Below are positions 22,103 to 32,162 of a stretch of DNA of 64,000 bases, in pieces. A program made the position numbers and the translations under genes. Every line of letters starts with the position of its first letter. The stretch's first letter is position 1. The DNA is from Apodospora peruviana (lineage: Eukaryota; Ascomycota; Sordariomycetes; Sordariales; Lasiosphaeriaceae), in NCBI GenBank assembly GCA_033439685.1, contig JAUEDM010000008.1, positions 434,001-498,000 of the forward strand, in the 5' to 3' direction. Below the pieces are notes generated by a model. The model saw only the letters and a program-made list of their open reading frames with translations, did not search any database and was not told where the DNA came from.

Positions 22103-23695
22103 CAGCGTGTCATATACTAGTAAGGTACCTCAACTCCATGGCCGTCATTCATCCATGCACTCCAGTCTCCTGCATCCCTCGGGATGGAACCAAGAGCAAT
22201 GCCAAACCTTGCAGCAAATCACCAATGGGGCAGCTAGTGGAAATGCGGCGAGACAGTACCCCAAGGCAGTACGGCAGCAAAGGCCAAAGCCTCGTTCATA
22301 CACCACCTTTCAACCGCCCTAATCACTCACCCCCCGCCTTCAGCGCCATCGGCACGCTCAGCCGCAAAGAAGCATCAGCTTTCATTCTTCCCCTCCACAA
22401 CAAGGACTCATCCATCGGCGAAGTGGCGTATGCACAGGTCTGTCCACACTGCGAGGCATCGTACGACTGTGCCGAATCCACCGCAACTCAGATGACAGCA
22501 AGCAATGGGACGCCTACGAAACGCGACTTCAGAGGTATCCCATAGTAATTAATAGGTGTGAATAAAGTAAAATAGGCGACGCCTTCCGGACTCCGTTACT
22601 GCTTCCGTTCGTAGGTCCTTACGGAGACGGTGGTGGTCCGGGAACGCGAACGGGATCTTGTTCGGCAAAACATCGGGCGAGCAACGAGCCAAGCCCGCTG
22701 AGTCAGCAATTGCAGCCGCGCAACTTGGGAGTTTTTGCTAATAATCACGGAAGAGAAGTTGCAAGCTCCGTCACAGAACACGGTAGAGATACAAACGGCA
22801 AAGGAATAACAACTCTTGCAACGAAACACAGTTCAAGCTGCGTATTAAATTCTCATGGCGACGTTGCCGCTGAAAGACCCTGCCCCTGGGTCAGCGACGG
22901 AGCTCATAAAGAGCTTTTCTTGATACACCCCCCTCCAAATTGATGGCTACCACACTTGTGCTAACATAAAGCCATGAACAAAGACGGAGTAACAAACTTC
23001 GGTTCTATTAGTCAACATATGCATCCATTATTTAATGGTAGAAGGGTGTTGCTTCACTTTGAACACAAGCATCTAGCAGGCAGGCGAGTTGGGGTGAAAC
23101 CTCGACTGTTGTGAGAAGGACTGGTGGTTTTGGTCAGCCACCTAACCTGATTATTAGCCATAGCTAATTTATCTTGTATGTTATAAAAAGCCTGCGGCTT
23201 ATTGTTCTTTTTTTTTTTTTTTTTTCCTTCTTCAGGTACCTAGGTAGGTAGTCAGGAGCGAAAGACATCTCTATCCCCTCCTCGTGTGCTGAACTTGGGT
23301 GCTCTCTCGCACTGCACCTGCCGAAAGGTTTATATAACCGTTCTCTATTGTAATGGTAATACAGTTTTTGCCTTACCGAGACAACGCAATTCTTTTGGTA
23401 TTATCAGGAACTTTTGACAACTTTTTCTATAAACCAACAAACCGCGTCGAATGTTGTCTGTACAGTATCAGAAAGGCACCGGCACTGGACCGTTGGGGAA
23501 AATGAAAATTAACAACATACTGTCCACTGCCAACAAATCAAGATATGCTCCAGTCAAGTACGTCTGAACAAGTATCAAATGTCGACACCTAACCATCGCT
23601 TCCCGGTCTTGGACCCCCTCAAAGCGTTCTCAGCTCATCATATAGCTTAGAGGACACATTACCACACCAGTCCACATGCAACATATCGGAACTCT
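22103..23695. other. intergenic region, no supported gene
   Basis: A 135-codon frame at 22138-22545 and short frames near 22.6-22.9 kb show no domain. A T(16)-type tract lies at about 23211-23226. Nothing else is recognisable. Confidence 0.4.
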
Positions 23696-24088
23696 TTGAC
23701 TTCCACGACCCTCCCTGCCTCGCCACCAAACCCTTCCTACATACCTAGATGTTCAAGCTTCGATACGGTCCACTCAACCACCATCACAGAGCGCAACGCC
23801 CACTTCACCGCGGAGCGCCACTCAGACCTGGTATGCGTCTTCATAGGCGCAACAAGCGGCATCGGATTCGCCACCCACCGTCGTCTAGTAACAATACTAC
23901 ACCCATTAACCTTCTACATTCTGGGCCGCGATCCCTCCCGATACGCAGCTCAACTTGACAACCTTCGGAAACTTGAATCATCATCCAGGATAATCTTCAT
24001 CTCGACCCAGGTATCACTAGTCACAGAAATTGACATCGCCTGTTCGCAGATCAGACTAGCCGAACAAAAGATCGATATCGTCTGCACG
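23696..24088 (+). pseudogene. truncated short-chain dehydrogenase (SDR) fragment
   Basis: The N-terminal Rossmann part of an SDR is clear: ERNAHF, then VCVFIGATSGIGFAT (the TGxxxGxG-type cofactor loop), TFYILGRDPSRY, a beta-strand RIIFIS, and IRLAEQKIDIVC where SDRs continue into the NAG-type motif and the catalytic YxxxK. The frame has no in-frame ATG before the conserved part, so the start is lost or in an unseen exon. The conserved sequence stops at about 24085, exactly where a dispersed SINE-like repeat begins. The catalytic half is absent, so this is a non-functional remnant of about 110 residues. Confidence 0.7.
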
Positions 24089-24195
24089 ATGTTGCGTTGC
24101 GACTTGTCGCAAACAAAATATGTACTGCAGTAGGTGCGAAACCTACTGGGCCCAACCATTTAGAGGAGCGGTGCACAACACCGTAACTCAACGGG
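24089..24195 (-). repeat. SINE-like dispersed repeat, copy A
   Basis: On the minus strand it reads gtgttgtgcaccgctcctct, then gggcccagtaggtttcgcac, ctactgcagtacat and tcgcaacgcaac. The same order appears at 37915-38018 and 45266-45341. A hairpin cagtagg-tttcgca-cctactg resembles a tRNA T-arm, which suggests a tRNA-derived SINE (inference). Copy A separates the SDR remnant from the STAND remnant. Confidence 0.7.
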
Positions 24196-25256
24196 CCCAG
24201 GGGGCATGCCCTTTCAGGGAGCCGTCTGTACATGTCTCGCCTCCTTCCCCACTAATAGCCCATGAGTCATGAGCGAAAGGCACATACCTGCGCCAGGGAT
24301 ACCAGTGAGCCACACAATGGGGTTCACCTTCGTGCTCATTGGGATCCAGCCAAGCGGCAACTAATCTTCTGCGTAGGATCCAAGTTCCGGTGCCGGGATA
24401 TGACAGTCGCACTTTGGTATTGTAGTGTTCTTGGCCGACCATCCCGTCCTCTGGCGAAAGCCAGGCGGCCCGGACTCTGTCTTGTTGTTGGCGTCTGGAT
24501 TCGAGTCGCTGGAAGTTTGAGGACCTCGCGTTGGTCATTTTTTAGTGCCGAGATTCTTTTAAGGGTCGTCAACCCTGGCGTAGTCCCCCAGGAGTCTGCG
24601 GTGCCGTCTCAAATTGTTCCACGTCGCGTCAAAGAGAGCCCGCCACACTAGAGCTCATGTTCAAGAGCTGGGTAAATCTGAAAGGATCAGAGCGGGCACA
24701 CACCCGTTCTTCTGCCAAAAGTACGACAGCGATTTTGCATGGAAGTCGAGAATGTCGCCGAATATCATCTCGAGGGTAGTGTTAAACTATCCGTTTTTCC
24801 TTTAACTCGAACAGAGAGTGACGATAGACAGGAACACCAAGCTGTTTGCTCATGTCCTCATAATGGTCAAGTCATGCATCAAAGGCTCTGATATGATTTC
24901 TCGCGACCTGCAGCAGAAATTTCATCGGCCCCTGTCCCAAAAGGTCCTTAGTAACTGGAAACAGGAGGTGAAAGGAGAGGCTGGCAACGTACCCATACAA
25001 ACGCAAGGTATTCAGATACGTTGAGAAACACCTCGGTGAGCTTCTCGTCCTGATCCATTCCCTCCATAAACTTTCCTGAGCCTTGTTCATGTTGCGCATC
25101 CTAGCCTTGGATGCTTGTTCGTCTTTGATCTTTTTCATGGAAACTTTGAGGTCTTCAAGGTTGGTGAATTGGAATTGTTCGCATTCTGATTCTTTGAGGT
25201 GCTCATCCTTGAATTGCTGGAGCACCCTCCGGAAACTGGACTCCCCATCCATCGGG
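24190..25256 (-). pseudogene. degenerate NACHT/STAND-type gene (N-terminal domain to P-loop)
   Basis: On the minus strand the start ATG near 25252 opens FRRVLQQFKDEHL, TNLEDLKVSMKKIKDEQ and MRNMNKAQ. After a one-base frameshift at about 25080 it continues FMEGMDQDEKLTEVFLNVSE. A spliceable 61-nt intron (24932-24992) joins AFVW to GPMKFLLQVARN. This order is the N-terminal domain that precedes NACHT or other STAND NTPase modules in many fungal proteins. Next come an in-frame TGA, LDHYEDMSKQLGV, IFGDILDFHAKSLSYFW, ATWNNLRRHRRLL, LSPEDGMVGQEHY, YPGTGTWIL and finally WLTGIPGAG (Walker A start), where it is cut off next to repeat copy A. At least three frameshifts and two stops: a dead remnant of an NLR-like gene. 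Confidence 0.72.
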
Positions 25257-26225
25257 AGTGGGACTCGTTGTGATCCCTACATCGTTCCAGCCCGGTCAAT
25301 CGCGCTTGCCAGTTGGTAGTGAGGGTTCGTCAGTCGTTGATAATAGACCGTACTTCAAGGCAGGTACGCTGGGTCGGACGGGTGGAGGTAGTGGACTAGT
25401 AGTGGAGGTGATTCAAATTGAAAAGGCGCGAATCTTTGGGAGCCCAAGGCAGCCACAGTCGTGCGCCGGTTCACTTTCCTGCCCCATCCTACAACTTCCA
25501 GTTGTGCACCTTTGCTCCAAGCATCACTGGCCGACCGATGTACCAGCTAAAATGCTAGAAAGAGCAAGTCCGATACTTCAAGTCCGAGTTCGTTACTGCC
25601 TCTTGTCAGTTAAAACGGTTGACGTTGCACAAAGTGGGTCTCCCAAATGGTCTCCTTCCACCGGCCGACTTCCATCTTGGCTTGGACCTTTTCTCTCCTC
25701 TTTCCAAGTTCGATTTGACATCGATTCGAGATTCGATATGGAGTGTGCACCATGACACATCTTCATTTGACCACTTAACTTACCGTTCAGTTGCTCGCCA
25801 TCCCCTAGTACAGACCTACCTAGGTAGACAGAAAGGACTCCGATTGCTGACGTCGATCATCGCCATGCAACTTTCTTAGGCATCCACGACACAGCATTTG
25901 GATGGCGTTTCAGAAGATCGGCGCCGTCACACAGCATTGCAAAGCGCTCGGCTCGCACCCAATTGCACACCAAGATTTCGCCCTTCAACGGGCCAATATG
26001 CAGAACCATGGCGTATGCCCGGCAGATCCTCGCAACACAGCCCCGCAAGATGCTGAAATGGCGATATACATAAAGACTTTATGTATACCCGAGATGTCAG
26101 GACTGGACCCAGCACCGTCGACGAGGTATGCGTGGGTGTTTCGTCTGCGCTTTCTTGTCCTCTTCTTCCGAGCGAGCCCTTCCTTCAGTTTGGATTGACA
26201 GGAATATTCCCTCAGTTCACGAACC
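25257..26225. other. intergenic region upstream of the DUF3433 gene
   Basis: Open frames (for example 25258-25755) have no recognisable content. Contains the promoter side of the DUF3433 gene. Confidence 0.4.
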
Positions 26226-29200
26226 ATGGACGACAACTTGGTGTTACATTCCTCACCGGCATCTGAACAGAGACGGATCTCAATTCCCCGAAAACCGGTA
26301 CAACCTCAACCGCCGCTGCTAACGCTGTCTGTGGATGCCGTCGCTGCGCAATCGTCGCTGCCCAGTCCTATCGATCCGGCTGCCGACGAGATTTCTCGAC
26401 AGCATGGGCTCCCAGTTTCTCCAATCTCACCTGTCGGCGAACAGGATGTGCACATAAATATTGAGACGGGTGTTTCGACACCACCACCCAAGAAGGCTGG
26501 TCTCAAAGTCGAGACCTACCAGGTCGATTCGACTCCGACGGGCCAAAGACACATACCAAACCCACATACCCGGCAAAAAGCGCAGCGACCTTTCTACCTC
26601 AGACGGCGAGTCATTCTACTCTTTGCGGTAGCTTTTGCCTGTTGCATCGCCGCCATTGAGACACTATTCGTCATTTCGGAACGACGGCAAGGCTTGGTCA
26701 AGAGTTCAGACGATCTATACTATCTGTGGACATTCGGACCTACCGCAATCATGACGATAATCAGCATCTTGTGGGCGCGGGTTGAGTTCCAAGCCATGCG
26801 GTACATGCCCTGGCTGGCTCTCTCACGAGGATGGACACCCATTCACAAATCACTAGCCACCGACTACTTCTCGCTGTTTGTGCCCAACGCCATCTACCGA
26901 TCCTTCAAGAACCGTCATTATCTTGTTAGCGTTGCCTCCTTAATGTCACTTGGGATAAAGTTGGTCGTTGTCCTCTCCTCTGGCCTCTTCTTTCTACAAC
27001 CGATCCAAATCAAACTTGTTCAGCCGAACATGCTGCTGCAAAGCGAGTTCACCACCTTCGACCCCGAGGACGACTTCCCGACATATGTACCCGACATAGA
27101 CGCGGCCATCCATCAGCTGAACACGTCTGTGAATGGCCGGACAGAATCCTTCGCCTACCAGCTCTTCTCTTGCAGTGAATGCGGGGATAAACCGTTCGTG
27201 GCCGAGGTTGAAGGTTTCTATGTGGACTTCAAGTGTCCCACGGTTGTTGAGACGAAGTCAAGGTGGGATTCTGATGGAAAAAACATCGAATTTGAGGCTT
27301 TAGTGCCACTGTGCGGTGGCGATGAGAACGAGATCGAGGTCATCTCCGGCGGCGCACTTGCACCGTCTGCGGCCGAAGTCGAAGGCGTGTTCAACTACAA
27401 GGATTTTGGTTTGTACCCATCATCCTGCCAGAGGAACGGTTCGAAGATTCTGGTGGCAACCGGAACCGGTGATCCATCCACCAACAACACGTCAGTTACG
27501 GCTCTACTTTGCGACTTTCTTTGGTACAAAACCCCTGTCCGTGTTACCAAGACGATCAACACGACCAGTGTGGAGGTAATATCACCCCCGCAATGGGACC
27601 CACGAGCCGTCGACCTTGGGCCAAATATTGACAGCTTCCCAGGGGCGATGCGCTCGACCTGGGGCGGTCAAGGTACCCTACATGGAGGTGGTCACCAAAC
27701 TGACGCGCCAGGCAACTTCGACAAGCCACCGCCCTTCCGTCTGGCCTTCCAGTACTTGCCAAGTATGACTATCGGTGCCGCCGTCAAGATGAATCAAGCA
27801 GAGCTTGAATCCTTTATGAAACGTTTCTTCACGATATATAGTGCGACTGTCGCGAGATACCTGCTGATGCAGCCTACGACTCGGCCCAGCAACTTGTCTG
27901 GTTTCGTCTTCGTTACCGAGAATCGACTCCATGTAAGCACTGTATTCTCGCAGGTTATTACGGCAATACTTGCTGTCCTATCTGGCTTGTCGATCGCAAT
28001 GCTTGTTCTGGTTCCTCGACGGGCTGTTCTTCCCTCGACGTCAAACTCGATTGTTCAAACCGCGATCCTTTTATCCGATTCCCACGAACTATTGTCCAGG
28101 CTCAAGGGTACCGGAACTGCAAGCTCAAAGAACACGCTATATTCTCTCAAGCCCTATGAATCCGCTCGCCTCGAGACCAACGCTGGTGCTGTTAAAATTG
28201 CCCTGCAGACATCTGCCCCTGAACCAGAACAAATTGGGATTGCACCGGAGAATGGGGTGATTATGACGATGAGCAGACCTAGAGCGGGTCTTTCAAACTA
28301 CGACCCCTGGGCATCTTGGACATCCATACGGATCATAGGCTGCGTTATTTTGGCAGCTGCAGTAATCACTTTAGCATCACTCCTACAGCTATCGGTCTCT
28401 CATGGAGGATTGGGGCCGGTGCCGAACCAGAACAACATCCAATACCTCTGGACTGCACTGCCAACCTTCCTCATGGCACTTGTCTCTCTTTATCTTTCCA
28501 CCTACAGCTCCCTCGTTCGTTCGTTGACCCCCTTCTCCATCGTCAACCATGCCATCCCATACAACCGATCAGCTGGACGAGACTTCATCGATGACGTTGG
28601 TTTTCGCACGTCTCTCCATGCTATCTACACCAGGCGTTGGCCCGTCTTGTGCGTTATTGTCTCGGTATGCTTGGCCGAGTTTCTCACCGTTTTCACCGGC
28701 ACACTATACAAACCAACACTGGTACCTCAAAAGCACGACGTCCGCATTCAACAGGTCAGTTGGTTGGATACGGGGAGGCACATCGATACAAACACCACCG
28801 CGGTCATCGATACGGACAGCTCCGCATACAAGGGACAGACCGAGACTCTTATTATGATTAACAATCAGTCCTTTCCGGCGTGGACATACGAAGACCTTAT
28901 CTTTCCAAACTTTACCCTGGTAGAGGAAGCAGCTATGTCGACTGCCGGACTTGGGAATCAGACCATTGTTGCCACAGTGGTCGCCTTGCGGCCTCAGCTG
29001 GACTGTAGGCTGTACCTCGACGCCCAAATTCCTCACGACGACCCCTGTGGCGCAACATCACAGGCGTTTTCCGAAGACGCCACACTCTCAGGAACCTGGG
29101 AAGTTGACGATAAGGCCTGGACTGACTCCTACATTGACCTCCTTTCGTGTGGACGCTACCGGGAAGATTTCAACCCAAACTGCCAAAATATTCTGTCGTA

Positions 29201-30134
29201 TGGTTGGGGGTCACGCGACGCATCAAATCAATCTTTCAGTGCTGCACTTGTCTGTAACCAAAGCCTTGTCACTCTCGACGTCACCGTGGCATGGAAAAAT
29301 CAGGACCTCGTCATCGACGAGACACACCCACCAATCCCAAACGAGGCCACTGCAAGAAACTACCCTTATTCATTTCTCACCTGTGATATCGAGACCTTTG
29401 TGGGCATGAATCACCTGCCACTCGGCGACGCTGGTCCGAACGGTGTCGTTATAGGCAGTCGCAACGAAACACATTTGCTCGACAACCTTTTCTGGCGGAC
29501 ACTCACCTGGTCGAAGTGGGGTATTCCTAGGGAATACATCAGGAGCCCTGAGCACGCCGAGGAGGTTGCGGAAGCGGTGAAATTCCAGCATCGGATGCTG
29601 ATGGCGCATTTCGTCAGCCAAAGAAACACCACACGAAAGAGTTTTGACCAGGCGTCCTCGTTCGATCAGTATATACCACCCAGCCCCACTCCAATCACGG
29701 CAATACTTACGGATTATACTTCGTTGCGTTTAACACAGAACGCAAATTCGACGTACTTCGTTGTCTCCCTCCTGGCATCCATCGGCTTACTCATGGCAGC
29801 GTCACTGTGGGCGACTCGGCCGTCTTTGCCAAAGAACCCCATGTCGATACTCTCCATGGCGAGCTATCTCGCCGACTCCAACGTGTTCGACTATCTCGGA
29901 GGACAGAGGGACCGAGGCTGGCCGGAAGAGAAGGACCTTGAGCGGCTGTTTCACGACAAGCGGTTTGCCATGGGGTGGTTTCTCGACAAACGGGCGCCGG
30001 TGTCGCGTAGCGTTTACACGATTGGTGTTCTTGGCGATCCCAGGTTCCCGTTTGGTGGTAATAAGGAAATGGGAGAAGCAGTTTCGGATGTGGTTGGACA
30101 GGTGACGCAGTCGTGGCGAGGCTCGGGGTTTTGA
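26226..30134 (+). CDS. large DUF3433 membrane protein
   Basis: Single exon, 1302 aa. About 120 hydrophilic Pro/Ser-rich residues are followed by RRRVILLFAVAFACC, the first of several membrane helices, and the DUF3433 signature (YYLWTFGPTAIMTI) at about 125-220. A second DUF3433 module starts near residue 690 with the parallel motif IQYLWTALPTFLMALVSLY. Each is followed by a Cys-containing, N-glycosylation-rich loop of some 300 residues, probably outside the cytosol, and a further helix occurs at about 1175-1197. The internal duplication is typical of this fungal family, whose function is unknown. The last bases of the gene and its 3' flank recur inverted at 37.7-37.9 kb. The frame is intact over 3.9 kb, so the gene looks functional. 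Confidence 0.9.
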   Translation: MDDNLVLHSSPASEQRRISIPRKPVQPQPPLLTLSVDAVAAQSSLPSPIDPAADEISRQHGLPVSPISPVGEQDVHINIETGVSTPPPKKAGLKVETYQVDSTPTGQRHIPNPHTRQKAQRPFYLRRRVILLFAVAFACCIAAIETLFVISERRQGLVKSSDDLYYLWTFGPTAIMTIISILWARVEFQAMRYMPWLALSRGWTPIHKSLATDYFSLFVPNAIYRSFKNRHYLVSVASLMSLGIKLVVVLSSGLFFLQPIQIKLVQPNMLLQSEFTTFDPEDDFPTYVPDIDAAIHQLNTSVNGRTESFAYQLFSCSECGDKPFVAEVEGFYVDFKCPTVVETKSRWDSDGKNIEFEALVPLCGGDENEIEVISGGALAPSAAEVEGVFNYKDFGLYPSSCQRNGSKILVATGTGDPSTNNTSVTALLCDFLWYKTPVRVTKTINTTSVEVISPPQWDPRAVDLGPNIDSFPGAMRSTWGGQGTLHGGGHQTDAPGNFDKPPPFRLAFQYLPSMTIGAAVKMNQAELESFMKRFFTIYSATVARYLLMQPTTRPSNLSGFVFVTENRLHVSTVFSQVITAILAVLSGLSIAMLVLVPRRAVLPSTSNSIVQTAILLSDSHELLSRLKGTGTASSKNTLYSLKPYESARLETNAGAVKIALQTSAPEPEQIGIAPENGVIMTMSRPRAGLSNYDPWASWTSIRIIGCVILAAAVITLASLLQLSVSHGGLGPVPNQNNIQYLWTALPTFLMALVSLYLSTYSSLVRSLTPFSIVNHAIPYNRSAGRDFIDDVGFRTSLHAIYTRRWPVLCVIVSVCLAEFLTVFTGTLYKPTLVPQKHDVRIQQVSWLDTGRHIDTNTTAVIDTDSSAYKGQTETLIMINNQSFPAWTYEDLIFPNFTLVEEAAMSTAGLGNQTIVATVVALRPQLDCRLYLDAQIPHDDPCGATSQAFSEDATLSGTWEVDDKAWTDSYIDLLSCGRYREDFNPNCQNILSYGWGSRDASNQSFSAALVCNQSLVTLDVTVAWKNQDLVIDETHPPIPNEATARNYPYSFLTCDIETFVGMNHLPLGDAGPNGVVIGSRNETHLLDNLFWRTLTWSKWGIPREYIRSPEHAEEVAEAVKFQHRMLMAHFVSQRNTTRKSFDQASSFDQYIPPSPTPITAILTDYTSLRLTQNANSTYFVVSLLASIGLLMAASLWATRPSLPKNPMSILSMASYLADSNVFDYLGGQRDRGWPEEKDLERLFHDKRFAMGWFLDKRAPVSRSVYTIGVLGDPRFPFGGNKEMGEAVSDVVGQVTQSWRGSGF

Positions 30135-30330
30135 CGATGATAATTAAGGGATAGGAACCCGAGTGTGCCTCGATCATCAGAGGGGCTAACAAGTGCTGAC
30201 TGCTAGGGTCTGTGGGCTGTATATAAGCTCGTGCAGGAAGCTTGTGAGGAGCAGCCTAGGATATGTGATGGATGTTCCACGCTATCTCACGTTGCTACAC
30301 GCCTTTTCACGTCCCTGCTCTGACGCTCTG
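30110..30330 (+). repeat. inverted duplication, copy 1 (DUF3433 gene 3' end)
   Basis: Covers the last coding bases (ctcggggttttgacg), the 3' flank and the motif ctcacgttgct...cgccttttcacg. Its reverse complement, at about 80 percent identity by eye, is at 37701-37912. Confidence 0.85.
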
Positions 30331-30628
30331 GAGAAATATCAAACGAACTCGACATGACCGCACAGAATATATCAGACTAACTAAACTGCAGAACGGTCTA
30401 GGGAAAAAAAAGATTTTTTCAAATAGACAGCTTTTTATGCTACACTTGGATTGAAAGAAAACACTCCTCAACTTTTTAGAAATGGCCCCTCGGCATCCTG
30501 ATCATCTCATCCCTTCCCTCCCCCCTTCCCAGATACCCCCTTTTTTTCCATAGCAAAATCACCAGAATCTGTTATCCATTATTTAGTCACTTCTTCCCAG
30601 CAAAAGAGGTCTGTCTGGGAGCGCAAAC

Positions 30629-32007
30629 TCACCTCACAGCAGAGCCGCACAGCCCCTTGGTCCACACGGGCGCCTTTTTGACCACGGTGCCGGTGTGGGG
30701 GGCGTGGAGGACGATGCGGTTGCCCTTCTTGTCCTTGCCGACGTAGATGCCGACGTGGTGAACGGTGCTGCCGCACTTCTTGTTGTTGTATGCCCAGAAG
30801 AGCGCGTCGCCGGGCTTGATCTGCGACAGCTTGACGTGCTTGCCCTTTTTCAGGTTGTACTGTGCCTGGGCGTTATGGGGAAGCACCTTATTGGTGACCT
30901 TGCAGACGGCGTACTTGAGCAGTCCTGTATTTTTTTCAGAGAAATCAGATCATCAGTCTTTTTCTTTTTTTTCCTTTTCTTTTCTTTGCTCTTTGCGGCA
31001 GGGTGGAGAAGGGGGGGGGGGGGGGAAGGTGTTTCTTTGAAGCAAGCGGAGAGTAGAGTCGAATGTTTAATCAGGGTACCTACCAGAGCAGTCGAACCCG
31101 CCCTTCGTGGGTCCGGAACAGTCGCCGCCGCCAAAGACGTACTTCTTGCCGAGCCACTTCTCGCCAGCCTTGACGATCAGCTGGCCCCTGGTCAGCTTGG
31201 CAGCAGCGGCAGCACGAGCGGCGAGGAGCGGATCCGTCTCGTCCTCGGGCTCGATGTCGTCCCCGATGACGGTGTCGTTGGCAGCGATGGTGGCGTCGAG
31301 GTCAATGTCCAGCGGCGCCGGGAGATCCTCGGCAACGGCATCCACCGAGGAAACATCATCCTCGGTGCTGTCGTCTCCTTCGGGAATTTCGGCAGGAGGA
31401 TCAGGGGACGGAACACAGCACTACGTTGGTTGACAACCACAAGGTTAGTAAGTAGGTAGCCAGGTATAAAAAAGGTTTTGCGGAATCGCCGCGGTAACGA
31501 CTACTCAGTTCAGTACCAGGTAGGTACTTACTTGAAAGTGCTTATCACCAGGGCAGTAGCCACTCGTGTAGAAGCCGTCGCAGTCGTTCTTCTCTGTTCT
31601 GGCGCAGAGTCCGTTGCCGTCCTGTTCAGTCGGGTGTGTTAGCAATTCTGTAATATGGCCAACGTCCTAAAGACAGGTTAGAAGAATTTCCCTACCGGAG
31701 TTGAGCAAAGATGGTTCTTGGCCGTGATGCAACACTAATATGTTCCGAGCTGGAGATTAGTATGGTTGGCTGTTTCTTTGACTTATATTAGACCGGCGGC
31801 CTTGCGCGCACCCACCTGGATAGTGTTGTCACCGGGGCAGTAGCCAGGCACGTAGTAGCCGTTGCAGTCGGCCTTGACGGTGCTGCCGCAGACCCCGGAA
31901 CCCTGCGGAGCCTTGCAGACGGTGCCGATAGCCCCACGGGGCATCAGAGCACTTGCGGACGAAGCGGCAAGTGCCAGGGAGATGAGGAGGGCCTTGAGTA
32001 AAGCCAT
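30629..32007 (-). CDS. secreted NlpC/P60 cysteine hydrolase with two Cys-rich modules
   Basis: Five exons on the minus strand: 32007-31816, 31734-31696, 31621-31532, 31420-31084 and 30924-30629, giving 317 aa. A signal peptide (MALLKALLISLALAASSASA) leads into two tandem modules, GYYVPGYCPGDNTIQCC and GFYTSGYCPGDKHFQCC, each with six cysteines in parallel positions. Such GxCPG...QCC modules also precede lysozyme-type domains in fungi. An acidic linker is followed by NlpC/P60: catalytic Cys in GGFDCSGLLKYA, His in HHVGIYVG and a third His in VLHAPHTG. The family cleaves peptidoglycan stem peptides, so the likely role is an extracellular enzyme against bacterial walls. NlpC/P60 is mainly bacterial; fungal copies are usually explained by transfer. 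Introns show it is domesticated. Intron 4 holds G(15). Confidence 0.88.
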
Positions 32008-32156
32008 TGCGAAGTCGGTGACAATTAATCAGCTGATGTGGCCAAGATGAGGAAACTGCGAGGAGGAAGAGGCTTCTTTGAGGAAGAGACCGATGATTGG
32101 GGAGAGGTGAGCCGTGGAGTTAGTTGAGAGTCCGATACTTGGCAGTCGAGGTTGAC

Positions 32157-32162
32157 TTTATA
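32157..32162 (-). promoter_or_regulatory. TATA box candidate of the NlpC/P60 gene
   Basis: TATAAA on the minus strand about 150 bp upstream of the ATG at 32007. Assigned by position. Confidence 0.4.

Noticed and set aside
22138..22545. 135-codon frame after the solo LTR
   Set aside because: No domain, weak composition and no splice partner.
25258..25755. 165-codon frame between the STAND remnant and DUF3433 gene
   Set aside because: Composition is not protein-like and nothing recognisable is encoded.
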